From Bartonella elizabethae F9251 = ATCC 49927 (GTDB lineage Bacteria > Pseudomonadota > Alphaproteobacteria > Rhizobiales > Rhizobiaceae), in the NCBI RefSeq assembly GCF_000518165.1, contig NZ_JADB01000010.1, positions 1 through 52,939 on the forward strand: 52,939 nt of DNA. Reading direction: 5' to 3'. Shown here piece by piece: positions 38,651 through 48,715 of this stretch (the first letter of the stretch is position 1; every line of letters starts with the position of its first letter). A model generated the notes under the pieces. It did not search any database. It saw nothing but the letters and a program-made list of their open reading frames with translations, and was not told the origin of the DNA. The position numbers and the translations under genes are program-made.

Positions 38651-40009
38651 ATGGTATCAGATATCTTGATTGTTGATGATGAAGCAGATATTCGTGAGCT
38701 TGTTGCTGGTATTTTAGATGATGAAGGTTATGAAACGCGTGTTGCTTGTAACTCTGATGAAGCTTTAGCGCAAATTAGTGAGCGTATTCCAAAGCTCATT
38801 TTTTTAGATATTTGGTTACAGGGGAGTCGCCTCGATGGTTTAGCACTGCTTGATGAAATTAAAACACAATATCCAGCTCTTCCGGTGGTTATGATCTCTG
38901 GTCATGGTAATATTGAGACGGCTGTTTCAGCTATAAAGCGTGGGGCCTATGATTTCATTGAAAAACCTTTTAAAGCTGATAGACTTGTATTGGTTGCAGA
39001 AAGAACACTTGAAAACTCAAATTTAAAACGTGAGCTTTCAGAGTTGCGAAAACGTTCAAATGAGACATTGGAGCTGCTGGGAAAATCAACCGTTATAAGA
39101 AATTTGCGTCACATCATAGAAAAAGTAGCGCCAACCAATAGTCGAATCATGATAACAGGTCCTTCAGGGGCTGGAAAAGAGACAGTCGCCCGAACGATTC
39201 ATGCGCTCTCAACACGTTCGAATGGGCCATTTGTTACAATAAATGCAGCAACGATTACGCCGGACAGAATGGAAATAGAGTTGTTTGGCAGCGAAATGGA
39301 GGGAAGAGAGCGCAAGATCGGTGCTTTAGAGGAAGCCCATGGTGGGATACTCTATCTTGATGAAATTGCTGATATGCCGCGTGAAACTCAAGGTAAGATT
39401 CTGCGGGTGTTAACGGGGCAGGCATTTGAGAGAGTTGGTGGTACAAAACGTGTTAAGGTGGATGTTCGTATCATTTCTTCAACAGCGCAAAATCTTGAAA
39501 ATCTTATTTCTGACGGGCGCTTTAGAGAAGATCTTTTCCACCGCCTTTCTGTTGTTCCTATCACTGTTCCGCCTCTTTCAGCCCGTCGTGAAGATATTCC
39601 AGAACTTGTGCATTATTTTGTAAAAACAATATCACAGCAGGTTGGAATTAAGCCACGTGAAATCAGTGATGATGTGATCGCTATTTTGCAAACACATGCT
39701 TGGCCGGGTAATGTACGGCAATTACGCAATAATATTGAGCGTCTTCTTATTCTTGTGCGGGATGGTGATGGTCCTATAACAGCGGACTTTCTTCCTAGTG
39801 AAGTGAGTGATCCTTTGCCACGTCTTCAAATGGATTCGGATGAAAGTATCATGGATTTACCATTGCGTGAAGCACGAGAATTGTTTGAAAAGAGATACTT
39901 AGTAGCGCAGATTGGGCGTTTGGGTGGAAACATATCACGTACCGCTGAATTTATAGGTATGGAGCGTTCCGCTTTACACCGTAAGCTAAAAGCACTTGGA
40001 GTTTCTTAA
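38651..40009 (+). CDS. ntrX: Nitrogen-regulation response regulator NtrX
   Basis: Response regulator phosphorylated by NtrY. The 452 residues comprise a receiver domain (acidic pocket DDEAD near residue 9, phospho-Asp in LIFLDIWLQG near residue 53), an AAA+ ATPase domain (Walker A TGPSGAGKETVA, Walker B GGILYLDEIADM) and a Fis-type helix-turn-helix (ISRTAEFIGMERSALHRKLKAL). The GAFTGA sigma-54 contact loop is absent; ELFGSEMEGRERKIGALEEAHG occupies that place. The protein therefore probably does not activate sigma-54 promoters, as known for other alphaproteobacterial NtrX. It starts one base after ntrY. Confidence 0.96.
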   Translation: MVSDILIVDDEADIRELVAGILDDEGYETRVACNSDEALAQISERIPKLIFLDIWLQGSRLDGLALLDEIKTQYPALPVVMISGHGNIETAVSAIKRGAYDFIEKPFKADRLVLVAERTLENSNLKRELSELRKRSNETLELLGKSTVIRNLRHIIEKVAPTNSRIMITGPSGAGKETVARTIHALSTRSNGPFVTINAATITPDRMEIELFGSEMEGRERKIGALEEAHGGILYLDEIADMPRETQGKILRVLTGQAFERVGGTKRVKVDVRIISSTAQNLENLISDGRFREDLFHRLSVVPITVPPLSARREDIPELVHYFVKTISQQVGIKPREISDDVIAILQTHAWPGNVRQLRNNIERLLILVRDGDGPITADFLPSEVSDPLPRLQMDSDESIMDLPLREARELFEKRYLVAQIGRLGGNISRTAEFIGMERSALHRKLKALGVS

Positions 40010-40013
40010 AACA

Positions 40014-41390
40014 ATGCGTGTTATTATTTGCGGTGCAGGACAGGTTGGTTATGGAATAGCAGAGCGTCTTGCTGCTGAAAATCACGATGTTACTGTTATT
40101 GATATTGAGACCAGGTTAATTGAAAAAATTCGCGATACATTGGATGTGAGATGTTTTGTTGGTCACGGTTCTCGTCCTGAAGTTCTTTTGGCTGCAGATG
40201 CAGACAAGGCTGATATGTTGATTGCTGTCACTTTGTTTGATGAAGTGAATATGGTCGCTTGTCAGGTCGCCCATTCATTATTTGATGTTCCCACAAAAAT
40301 TGCTCGTATTCGCTCACAATCCTATTTAGAACCCCGCTATAAGACGCTTTTTTCCAGAGAGAATATTCCCATTGATGTGGTTATTTCGCCAGAAGTTGAA
40401 GTCGGGGAAATGGTTTTACGTCGTATTGCTCTGCCTGGTGCAATAGATGTTCTTTATTTTTGTAATGATGATATTGTTGCGCTCGCTTTGGAGTGTATGG
40501 AAGATTGTCCCGTTATTAATACACCTTTGCGTCAATTAACAGAGCTTTTTCCAGATCTTCACACGACGGTGACCGCTATTAAACGTGGCTCGGAATTATT
40601 AATTGCACATTCAGAAACGCAATTACGCGTTGGTGATATAACCTATCTTGTTGTTGCTCGTGAGCAGATGCGTCGTGCTGTTGGGCTTTTTGGTCATAAA
40701 GAACAAGACGCCCACCGCATGATTATTGCAGGAGGCGGGCACATTGGCCTTTATGTTGCTCAGGCGATTGAAAAGCGTCTCCATAAATTAAAATTAAAGA
40801 TTATAGAATCGCAAAGAGAAAGAGCTCTCACAATTGCTGATCAGCTTGAAAAAACAACTGTTTTATATGGTAACGTATTAGATCCAGTCATTCTTCAAGA
40901 TGCGGGAATTGATCAGGCCGATTTAATGATTACATTGACCAATCAGGATCAGGTTAATCTCTTAAGTGCTATCATTGCGAAAAGATTGGGCTGTAAAGCT
41001 AATATGGTGTTGATTAATAATGTTGCTTATCAAGAGTTTAGCCGCGCCGTTGGTGTGGATGCCTATCTTAATCCCCATAGCGTTACAATATCGAAAATTT
41101 TGCAACAAATGCGCCGTGGGCGTATTCGTTCTGTTCATTCAGTTTTTAATGGTCGAGCAGAAATTATCGAAGCTGAAGTGATGCAAACATCTTCATTGGT
41201 TGGTAAATCATTATCAGAGCTCAATTTATCAGATGGTTTGAGGATTGGAGCAATTTATCGTAATAAGACAATTATACAGCTTTCTGCAGAGACGCGTATT
41301 TTGTCTGGTGATAGAATAGTGATTTTTGCTCTTGCTGATAGAGTTCGTGATGTTGAACAACTTTTTCGCGTAAGTTTGGAATATTTTTGA
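40014..41390 (+). CDS. trkA: Trk potassium-uptake regulatory protein TrkA
   Basis: Cytoplasmic NAD(H)-binding gating subunit of Trk/Ktr potassium channels. Starting at MRVIICGAGQVGYGIAERLA (base 40014; an upstream in-frame codon at 39996 overlaps ntrX) it is 458 residues. Two RCK_N Rossmann domains are visible: CGAGQVG near residue 5 and AGGGHIGLYVAQAIE near residue 238, each followed by an RCK_C domain (GDITYLVV; GDRIVIFA). It overlaps none of its neighbours and follows ntrX by four bases, the standard ntrY-ntrX-trkA order. The membrane partner (TrkH) is not in the window. Confidence 0.95.
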   Translation: MRVIICGAGQVGYGIAERLAAENHDVTVIDIETRLIEKIRDTLDVRCFVGHGSRPEVLLAADADKADMLIAVTLFDEVNMVACQVAHSLFDVPTKIARIRSQSYLEPRYKTLFSRENIPIDVVISPEVEVGEMVLRRIALPGAIDVLYFCNDDIVALALECMEDCPVINTPLRQLTELFPDLHTTVTAIKRGSELLIAHSETQLRVGDITYLVVAREQMRRAVGLFGHKEQDAHRMIIAGGGHIGLYVAQAIEKRLHKLKLKIIESQRERALTIADQLEKTTVLYGNVLDPVILQDAGIDQADLMITLTNQDQVNLLSAIIAKRLGCKANMVLINNVAYQEFSRAVGVDAYLNPHSVTISKILQQMRRGRIRSVHSVFNGRAEIIEAEVMQTSSLVGKSLSELNLSDGLRIGAIYRNKTIIQLSAETRILSGDRIVIFALADRVRDVEQLFRVSLEYF

Positions 41391-41400
41391 TATATTATTG

Positions 41401-42210
41401 ATGGATATTTGTACTTTTTGGTATAGTGGACAGTTAAGATTGGTGGATAGGCTTTGTTTGTCCTCAATGGTCAAAACTGGACAGCGCGTTAAGCTTTTTA
41501 GTTATGATAAAGAAATAGATAATCTCCCTGCTGGTGTTGAGTTGCATAAAGCCGAATCAATTTTACCACGTTCAGCAATTTATCGCCTTGACCCCCATTT
41601 TTCTGATGATAAACTAGGATGTACAATTGTTCAGTTCTCGGATTTTTTTCGTGTTATGCTGATGAAATATCAACAAGGTGTGTGGTTAGATACAGATGTT
41701 TATCTCGTTAGACAGTTTCATCCAGATGCGAATAAGGTTTGGTTGGCAAGAGAAAATAAGAGAAGAGTAGGCGTTTCTGCCCTTTATTTTCCTCCAGATA
41801 ACCCTATCATAAAAGTGTTTGAAGATTATTGGGCCGGCACAGAAATGATTCCTCATTGGCTTGGGTTTAAGCGTCGTGTTTGGAGACCATTCTGGTTAAA
41901 GAGAAAAAAAATTCCAATTTTACCGAGAAATCTTGGCGTTACGATATTTGGCAATGACGGTATTTCACGGTTAGCAAAACAATATGGTTTTTTTCACGAG
42001 GCAAAGGAAAAGGAAACTTTTTATTATTGGACTGGGCGAAAAACTGAGCACATCTTTGAACCAGCTTTTGGCGTAAGACCGCTTACAGATTCACGCTTGA
42101 TAGGATTTCATATTCACAGAAAGACCAAGACCACGCAAAGACCTCAGGAAGGAAGTTTTTATCATTGGGCGGTTTCCCGCATTCCTGAAGCTCATAATTT
42201 GTTTAGGTAG
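41401..42210 (+). CDS. Glycosyltransferase with DXD motif
   Basis: A 269-residue protein of the capsule/LPS sugar-transferase type (Gly_transf_sug, GT32-like). The start ATG 41401 lies 10 bases after the trkA stop (TTG 41398 also possible). It contains the nucleotide-sugar DXD motif in GVWLDTDVYLVR near residue 96, with FSDFFRVMLMKYQQ just before and RVGVSALYFPPDNPIIKVF after. The sugar donor and acceptor are unknown. No signal peptide is seen, so it is probably cytosolic, modifying LPS or another glycan. In most Rhizobiales hfq-hflX follow trkA; here this gene takes that place, which suggests insertion or rearrangement. Confidence 0.8.
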   Translation: MDICTFWYSGQLRLVDRLCLSSMVKTGQRVKLFSYDKEIDNLPAGVELHKAESILPRSAIYRLDPHFSDDKLGCTIVQFSDFFRVMLMKYQQGVWLDTDVYLVRQFHPDANKVWLARENKRRVGVSALYFPPDNPIIKVFEDYWAGTEMIPHWLGFKRRVWRPFWLKRKKIPILPRNLGVTIFGNDGISRLAKQYGFFHEAKEKETFYYWTGRKTEHIFEPAFGVRPLTDSRLIGFHIHRKTKTTQRPQEGSFYHWAVSRIPEAHNLFR

Positions 42211-42357
42211 AGTTATTATCGCTATTTTAACCATTGGGATTTTAATCTATCCTAAAGGGCTCTTGATTGTCGCTTGCACAAGAGAGTAATATTAGCCTAT
42301 GGATAAAAATATTGAATGTGTAAAAAGCGATTGTTATATGACAAGGAAAGTAAAAAT

Positions 42358-42990
42358 ATGAGTGATCCAATGAAAACAGCATTAAGCCTTGTTCCTATGG
42401 TTATTGAGCAAACCAATCGTGGTGAACGGGCTTATGATATTTTTTCCCGTCTTTTAAAGGAGCGGATTATTTTTATTAATGGTCCTGTTGAAGATGGTAT
42501 GGCAATGCTTGTTTGTGCACAATTACTTTTCTTGGAAGCGGAAAATCCTAAAAAAGAAATTAGTCTTTATATTAATTCGCCAGGGGGGGTCGTGACATCT
42601 GGTATGGCTATTTATGATACTATGCAATTTATTCGCCCTCCTGTTTCTACGCTTTGCATGGGGCAGGCGGCATCTATGGGGTCATTATTGCTCACAGCTG
42701 GAGCAAAAGGTCATCGTTTTACATTGCCAAATGCGCGTATTATGGTGCATCAGCCATCTGGTGGTTTTCAAGGTCAAGCTTCAGATATTGAGCGACATGC
42801 ACAAGATATTATAAAGATGAAACGGCGTTTAAATGAAATTTATGTTCAACATACAGGTCAAGATTACGAGGTTATTGAGAGAACGCTTGATCGCGATCAT
42901 TTTATGACAGCAGAAGAAGCAAAAGCGTTTGGTTTAGTTGATGATGTTATACAGTATCGTGCAGAAACTGAAAAAGAAGAAAAAGATTAA
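42358..42990 (+). CDS. clpP: ATP-dependent Clp protease proteolytic subunit
   Basis: Serine peptidase of the ClpXP/ClpAP machine. I start it at [18 protein letters not shown] (base 42358), preceded by AAGGAAAG; an upstream in-frame codon at 42316 would add a non-conserved leader. The 210 residues show the catalytic Ser in [13 protein letters not shown], the catalytic His in IMVHQPSGG and the later Asp in the [17 protein letters not shown] region. Length is normal. It is followed by clpX and lon, the classic proteolysis cluster. Confidence 0.97.
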   Translation: MSDPMKTALSLVPMVIEQTNRGERAYDIFSRLLKERIIFINGPVEDGMAMLVCAQLLFLEAENPKKEISLYINSPGGVVTSGMAIYDTMQFIRPPVSTLCMGQAASMGSLLLTAGAKGHRFTLPNARIMVHQPSGGFQGQASDIERHAQDIIKMKRRLNEIYVQHTGQDYEVIERTLDRDHFMTAEEAKAFGLVDDVIQYRAETEKEEKD

Positions 42991-43175
42991 GAATTTTTAT
43001 AGAAAAAACAGCTATTTTAATTAAAGAGTTTTGTAAAAAGTATCGCAAAAAGTTAAGAGAAACACCTAAAAATATTGAGACATCCATGGTTTTCTATATG
43101 TCTTTTAGTTTTCATGATGAAAAGCTTCCTTTGAAAAGGCGAAGTATTCATATATCGTGGTGAAAGGAAAGAAAA

Positions 43176-44450
43176 ATGAGCAAAATTAGCAATAGCGGGA
43201 ACGAATCAAAAAATACTCTCTATTGCTCGTTCTGCGGCAAGAGTCAGCATGAGGTGCGTAAGCTCATTGCGGGGCCTACTGTATTTATCTGTGATGAATG
43301 TGTAGAGCTTTGCATGGATATTATTCGGGAAGAAAATAAGTCTTCTGGTGTTAAGGTGCGTGATGGAGTCCCTACTCCACAGGAAATTATATCCGTTCTT
43401 GATGATTATGTTATTGGTCAGCAGCATGCAAAGCGTGTTCTTTCTGTCGCAGTTCATAATCATTATAAACGGTTGGCGCATCAGTCTAAAAGAAGTGATA
43501 TTGAGTTGGCTAAATCAAATATTCTTCTTGTTGGTCCAACGGGCTGCGGTAAAACTTATCTCGCACAAACATTAGCACGTATTATTGATGTCCCTTTTAC
43601 GATGGCGGATGCGACCACTTTGACTGAAGCAGGTTATGTGGGTGAAGATGTTGAGAATATTATTTTAAAGCTTCTTCAAGCGGCGGATTATAATGTTGAG
43701 CGTGCACAGCGTGGTATTGTTTATATTGATGAGGTTGATAAGATTTCTCGTAAGGCTGATAATCCTTCTATTACAAGAGATGTTTCTGGAGAAGGGGTTC
43801 AGCAAGCATTGCTAAAAATTATGGAAGGAACGATTGCTTCCGTTCCTCCACAAGGTGGACGTAAACATCCGCAACAAGAGTTTCTTCAGGTTGATACCAC
43901 AAACATTTTATTCATTTGTGGAGGAGCTTTTGCAGGTTTAGAGCGGATTATTTCAGGGCGTGGTGAAAAAACTTCTATTGGTTTTTCTGCGACTGTTAAG
44001 GCTCCTGATGAACGTTGTGTTGGTGAAATTTTTCGTGATTTAGAGCCTGAAGATCTTATAAAGTTTGGTTTAATACCAGAATTTATTGGGCGTCTTCCTA
44101 TAGTGGCTACCTTAGAGGATTTAGACATTAACGCTCTCGTACAAATTTTATCACAACCTAAAAATGCATTGGTAAAGCAATATCAGCGTCTTTTTGAAAT
44201 GGAAAATGTTGAGTTAGCATTTCACGAAGATGCTTTACGCGCTATTGCGAAGAAGGCTATTGAACGTAAAACGGGTGCACGTGGTTTACGTTCTATTATG
44301 GAGAAGATACTTCTTGAGACGATGTTTGAATTACCGGCTCTTGAAGGGGTTCAAGAAGTGGTTATTTCGAGCGATGTTGTCGATGGGAAAGCGCGTCCTC
44401 TTTATATTTACTCAGAACGTACAGAAGATAAAGAAAATGTATCAGCATGA
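43176..44450 (+). CDS. clpX: ATP-dependent Clp protease ATP-binding subunit ClpX
   Basis: AAA+ unfoldase that recognises tagged proteins and feeds them into ClpP. The 424-residue protein has the N-terminal zinc-binding domain ([15 protein letters not shown], then [12 protein letters not shown]), Walker [17 protein letters not shown] near residue 120, Walker [14 protein letters not shown] near residue 183, the sensor region and arginine finger, and the ClpP-binding IGF-type loop (SIGFSATVK). All are normal. An AAGGAAAG ribosome-binding site precedes the ATG. It lies between clpP and lon. Confidence 0.98.
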   Translation: MSKISNSGNESKNTLYCSFCGKSQHEVRKLIAGPTVFICDECVELCMDIIREENKSSGVKVRDGVPTPQEIISVLDDYVIGQQHAKRVLSVAVHNHYKRLAHQSKRSDIELAKSNILLVGPTGCGKTYLAQTLARIIDVPFTMADATTLTEAGYVGEDVENIILKLLQAADYNVERAQRGIVYIDEVDKISRKADNPSITRDVSGEGVQQALLKIMEGTIASVPPQGGRKHPQQEFLQVDTTNILFICGGAFAGLERIISGRGEKTSIGFSATVKAPDERCVGEIFRDLEPEDLIKFGLIPEFIGRLPIVATLEDLDINALVQILSQPKNALVKQYQRLFEMENVELAFHEDALRAIAKKAIERKTGARGLRSIMEKILLETMFELPALEGVQEVVISSDVVDGKARPLYIYSERTEDKENVSA

Positions 44451-44634
44451 CATTGTGCGATATACAATATAAAAAGTGGGTAACGAACGGTGTTTAATAG
44501 GCATTTCTAATAATATCATTATAATGCTTGATTTATGTGTTAGCAATTGCCATTTCATGTATTGTGGAGAGCTGAGGTTTTCTAAGGGTGGGCTTGGTGT
44601 TATAGATAGCTCATAGGCTCCAGAAAGGAGAGTT

Positions 44635-47061
44635 ATGCAATATATTGATGAAAAGACAGATGAGTTAAGAGATGGGGTTTATGCTGTTTTACCTCTTCGT
44701 GATATTGTTGTCTTCCCCCATATGATTGTTCCACTCTTTGTGGGCCGCGAAAAATCAATTCGTGCTCTTGAAGAAACGATGGCGGTTGATAAGCAAATAC
44801 TCTTGGTGACACAAAAAAACGCTTCTGATGATGATCCAAAATCAGAGGATATTTATCATATTGGTACATTTGCAAATATTCTCCAACTTTTAAAGCTTCC
44901 TGATGGCACTGTAAAGGTTTTGGTTGAAGGGACTGCGCGTGCAAAAATTAGTCAATTTACTTTAAGTGATGGTTATCATCAGGCTTTTGCAGCTGTTACA
45001 GAAGAGCCTAGAGAAGGTGATGTTGAGATTGAAGCTCTTTCAAGGTCCGTGAATGCTTATTTTGAAAACTATGTAAAGCTTAACAAAAAAATCTCTCCTG
45101 AAGTGGTCAATGCAAGAGGGCAGATTGATAATCCATCTAAGCTTGCGGATACGATTGCCTCTCATTTGATGATTAAACTTGCAGAAAAGCAAGAAATATT
45201 AGAGCTCTTACCTGTACGAGCCCGTCTTGAACGTGTTCTGTCTTTCATGGAAGGAGAAATTTCTGTTTTGCAGGTTGAAAAACGTATTCGTTCGCACGTT
45301 AAACGGCAAATGGAAAAAAACCAACGGGAATATTATCTCAATGAGCAAATGAAAGCTATTCAAAAAGAGTTAGGAGCAGGAGATGATAACCGCGATGAGC
45401 TTTCTGAACTAGAAGACCGTATTAAGAGTACAAAACTTTCCAAGGAAGCACAGGAAAAAGCTGGAGCAGAATTGAGAAAATTACGGAATATGTCTCCTAT
45501 GTCCGCGGAAGCGACAGTTGTCCGTAACTATCTTGATTGGTTATTAGCAATGCCTTGGGGTAAAAAATCTAAGATTAAAAACAATTTAGATTTTGCTGAA
45601 AAGATCATGAATAATGAACATTTCGGTCTTGAAAAAGTTAAGGAACGAATTATTGAGTATTTGGCTGTACAAAGTCGTGCGTCAAAGATAAAAGGTCCCA
45701 TTATTTGTTTGTTAGGTCCTCCTGGTGTTGGAAAAACATCATTAGCGCGCTCTATTGCAAAGGCAACAGGGCGTGAATATGTTCGTATCTCGTTGGGAGG
45801 TGTGCGGGATGAAGCAGAAATTCGCGGACATCGCCGAACATATATTGGTTCGATGCCTGGAAAAATTATTCAATCTATGAAAAAAGCAAAAAAATCTAAT
45901 CCGCTTTTCTTGCTTGATGAAATTGATAAAATGGGACAAGATTTTCGTGGAGATCCTTCCTCTGCTTTATTAGAGGTTCTTGATCCTGAACAAAATGGTA
46001 CATTCATCGACCACTATTTGGAAGTTGAATATGATCTTTCTGATGTCATGTTTATCACAACTGCGAATACGCTTAATATTCCAGGTCCGTTAATGGATCG
46101 AATGGAAATTATTCGTATTGCTGGTTATACTGAATGTGAAAAAATGGAAATTGTTAAGCAGCATCTTTTACCAAAAGCACTCAAAGACCACTGTTTGTCT
46201 AAAAAAGAACTCAGCATTTCTGATGGAGCACTAAGATCGATTATTCAGTTTTACACACGTGAAGCAGGTGTTCGTAATCTTGAGCGTGAACTCATGAAAA
46301 TTGCCCGTAAATCTGTTACAAAAATTCTCAAAACGCATCAAAAATCTGTAAAAGTTACAGAAAATAATCTCGATGATTTCTTGGGTGTTAAACGCTATCA
46401 CTATAATCAGATTGAAGGAGAAAATCACATTGGTGTTGTGACAGGCCTTGCGTGGACAGAAGTGGGTGGAGAGTTATTGACCATTGAAGGTGTGATGATG
46501 CCCGGCAAAGGCAAGATGACTGTAACTGGAAATTTGCGTGATATTATGAAAGAGTCTATTTCCGCGGCAGCATCTTATGTGCGTTCTCGTGCTGTTGATT
46601 TTGGGATTGAACCTCCACTTTTTGAAAAACGCGATATCCATGTTCATGTTCCAGAGGGAGCGACACCAAAAGATGGTCCATCTGCTGGGATTGCAATGGT
46701 GACAGCAATTGTTTCGGTCCTTACAGGGATTGCTGTACATAAAGATATTGCAATGACTGGTGAAATTACTTTACGTGGACGTGTTTTACCAATTGGTGGA
46801 TTAAAAGAGAAACTCTTAGCTGCACTTCGAGGAGGGATAAAAAAAGTACTTATTCCTGAAGAAAATGCAAAAGATCTGGTTGATATTCCTGACGATGTCA
46901 AAAATAACATGGAAATTATTCCGGTAAATCATGTGAGTGAAGTTTTGAAACACGCTTTAGTTCGTTTTCCTGACACTATTGAATGGAAAGAACCTTCTAC
47001 AGTGGCTGTTCCTATCTGTTCAGAGAACAGCGATAGTGAAGGAATACAGATTGCGCACTGA
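44635..47061 (+). CDS. lon: ATP-dependent protease Lon
   Basis: Homo-oligomeric protease for misfolded and regulatory proteins. The 808 residues show the N-terminal substrate-binding domain (LPLRDIVVFPHMIVPLFVG), a coiled-coil region near residues 210-250, the AAA+ module (Walker A GPPGVGKTSLARSIAK near residue 360, Walker B FLLDEIDKMGQDF) and the C-terminal peptidase with the catalytic Ser in PKDGPSAGIAMVTA and the Lys in GGLKEKLLAALR. An AAGGAGAG site precedes the start. It follows clpX by about 185 bases and is followed by hupB. Heat-shock promoter elements were not identified. Confidence 0.98.
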   Translation: MQYIDEKTDELRDGVYAVLPLRDIVVFPHMIVPLFVGREKSIRALEETMAVDKQILLVTQKNASDDDPKSEDIYHIGTFANILQLLKLPDGTVKVLVEGTARAKISQFTLSDGYHQAFAAVTEEPREGDVEIEALSRSVNAYFENYVKLNKKISPEVVNARGQIDNPSKLADTIASHLMIKLAEKQEILELLPVRARLERVLSFMEGEISVLQVEKRIRSHVKRQMEKNQREYYLNEQMKAIQKELGAGDDNRDELSELEDRIKSTKLSKEAQEKAGAELRKLRNMSPMSAEATVVRNYLDWLLAMPWGKKSKIKNNLDFAEKIMNNEHFGLEKVKERIIEYLAVQSRASKIKGPIICLLGPPGVGKTSLARSIAKATGREYVRISLGGVRDEAEIRGHRRTYIGSMPGKIIQSMKKAKKSNPLFLLDEIDKMGQDFRGDPSSALLEVLDPEQNGTFIDHYLEVEYDLSDVMFITTANTLNIPGPLMDRMEIIRIAGYTECEKMEIVKQHLLPKALKDHCLSKKELSISDGALRSIIQFYTREAGVRNLERELMKIARKSVTKILKTHQKSVKVTENNLDDFLGVKRYHYNQIEGENHIGVVTGLAWTEVGGELLTIEGVMMPGKGKMTVTGNLRDIMKESISAAASYVRSRAVDFGIEPPLFEKRDIHVHVPEGATPKDGPSAGIAMVTAIVSVLTGIAVHKDIAMTGEITLRGRVLPIGGLKEKLLAALRGGIKKVLIPEENAKDLVDIPDDVKNNMEIIPVNHVSEVLKHALVRFPDTIEWKEPSTVAVPICSENSDSEGIQIAH

Positions 47062-47235
47062 TTCACTCATTTCACTTATAACAGCATTTTTTTAGGTGTA
47101 GAAGGTGATGTGACGGTTATTATTTTGTTTTTTATTGAAAAAAAGTGAAAAATTCCGTGAATAACTGTGATTATTGCTAAAAAAACAATGTATTGGATAA
47201 AAATAAGACTTCTGTTTGCTGTACTTTTCAATAAA

Positions 47236-47268
47236 CTGACCAATAACATGATTAACTCATGTTGTCAG
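47236..47268 (+). promoter_or_regulatory. Palindromic site upstream of hupB
   Basis: AACATGA (47245-47251) and TCATGTT (47257-47263) form a perfect seven-base inverted repeat with a five-base centre. CTGAC before and GTCAG after extend the symmetry with a four-base offset. It ends 25 bases before the hupB start codon, so it could be an operator or a hairpin in the leader. Only the symmetry is seen; no protein is assigned. Confidence 0.45.
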
Positions 47269-47293
47269 CTAATATAGGGAAAGGAAATATCTC

Positions 47294-47572
47294 ATGAATA
47301 AAAGTGAATTGGTTAGTTCCGTTGCTGAAAAGGCAGGTGTTTCGAAAGTGCAAGCTGGTGCTGTTGTTGATGCTTTTATGGCTTCTGTAACAGAAGCTTT
47401 AGCTTCAGGGGGGGATGTGCGTCTTCCAGGTTTTGGCACTTTTGAAGTTTCTCATCGTGCTGCGACAAAGGGGCGTAATCCTTCAACTGGCGCTGAAATT
47501 GATATCCCAGCACGTTCTGTACCAAAATTTTCTGCAGGAAAAAGCCTTAAAGAAGCAGTTAATAAAAAATAA
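47294..47572 (+). CDS. hupB: DNA-binding protein HU
   Basis: Small histone-like protein that bends and compacts DNA. The 92 residues show MNKSELVSSVAEKAGVSKVQ, GDVRLPGFGTFEVSHRAATKGRNPSTG and the DNA-intercalating arm with the C-terminal IPARSVPKFSAGKSLKEAVN. The ribosome-binding site GGGAAAGGAAA is about nine bases upstream. It follows lon, a common alphaproteobacterial arrangement, and is ended by a clear terminator. Normally nuo genes follow further on; they are absent here. Confidence 0.98.
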   Translation: MNKSELVSSVAEKAGVSKVQAGAVVDAFMASVTEALASGGDVRLPGFGTFEVSHRAATKGRNPSTGAEIDIPARSVPKFSAGKSLKEAVNKK

Positions 47573-47585
47573 TTTAAACAACATT

Positions 47586-47620
47586 AAAAAAACCCGATTT
47601 ATTTATAAGCGGGTTTTTTT
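47586..47620 (+). terminator. Rho-independent terminator after hupB
   Basis: AAAAAACCCG and CGGGTTTTTTT flank a loop of about 13 bases and end in a seven-base T-run, 14 bases after the hupB stop. This is a strong intrinsic terminator of the lon-hupB unit. Confidence 0.85.
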
Positions 47621-48715
47621 ACAGATATTTTTTTAGACAGGGATATTATACACGTTTTTCATATAAAAATTTTGATTCTTTGTATCATTTTTCTCATTTC
47701 ATAAATTACATAAAATGCCCTAGGCGTGAAATATATATTTTTAGCCATTTCAATAAATATTCCACTTTAATAATAAGTCATTACATAGCTTATAAAATAT
47801 GACGTTAGCTTTTTTTATGTGGAAGGGCTAAAGCTTTTATTCAGAAACAGTACTTATAAATATAAGACAAAAAAATGCTCTAAAATGTATAAAGCCTACT
47901 AAACCACCTTTTTTGCTTGATAGAAGTGCATATTAACGCCATCATATTATTTTCTTAGTTTTATAATGGTTCGATCAGCTCGCGGCATGTGAGGCAGGCG
48001 CATAAAGGACAGTTTTATTCCTTTTTTAATAATTCTCTTAACTTACAACACTAACTTCGCTTGTGTGCGCCAGTACTTAACTGACTAAGCAAATCACCTT
48101 TATTGATTGACTATAATAAAGTCTGAAATAAAAGAATTTTACGATATTTAAGTTTCTCATTCACTATAGAAAGACAATAAATTGTTATGATGAATGAATG
48201 CATTGTAACGTTATAAAGCGGCTTCGTCATTTCAATATTGTGATTTTTCGTGGCATTTGAGATAGAAGAGATATATTCAGTTCTGTTTTAAATATTTTAG
48301 GTTTATATCTTTATTTCACTTCTGATATGCAAGAGAATATTTTTTCTTCATAATACAAAAATTAAAAATAAGATACTATTATAAATATTAAGTAATTAAA
48401 AAATCTTATGATTAAATAATATATAGAGTATAAAATATTAATAGTAATAAAAATTAAATTATTATTTAATTGTTTCTTATAATATGTTTACTTGTTATTT
48501 CATTTTTATCGTTGATAATATATTAAACTGTGTATGAGAATAAAGTTTTTTCTATAGACACAAAATATTTTACTCCTACATTATTAAATAAATGATGAAG
48601 TGTAAAGCAGCCTATATTGATTGAGAGAGTATTTTTAACAAGGCTTTAGAATGATTTTTCACGACAGTTATAGAGATTTTTCAGTAGATGGGATGAATGA
48701 CGAATCGTGTGTTTT
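47621..48715. other. AT-rich spacer between convergent hupB and trmFO
   Basis: About 1.1 kb with no gene. The part 48340-48540 is extremely AT-rich and includes the palindrome ATTAAAT-TATT-ATTTAAT at 48453-48470. Near 47971-48003 a GC-richer block (GTTCGATCAGCTCGCGGCAT) recalls tRNA-like text but cannot be folded into a cloverleaf by eye. In related genomes a tRNA-Val and the nuo operon often lie after hupB; neither is present here. Confidence 0.45.

Noticed and set aside
47971..48003. tRNA-like text in the spacer after hupB
   Set aside because: No acceptor stem or anticodon arm can be completed by eye; left as a question for a tRNA scan.
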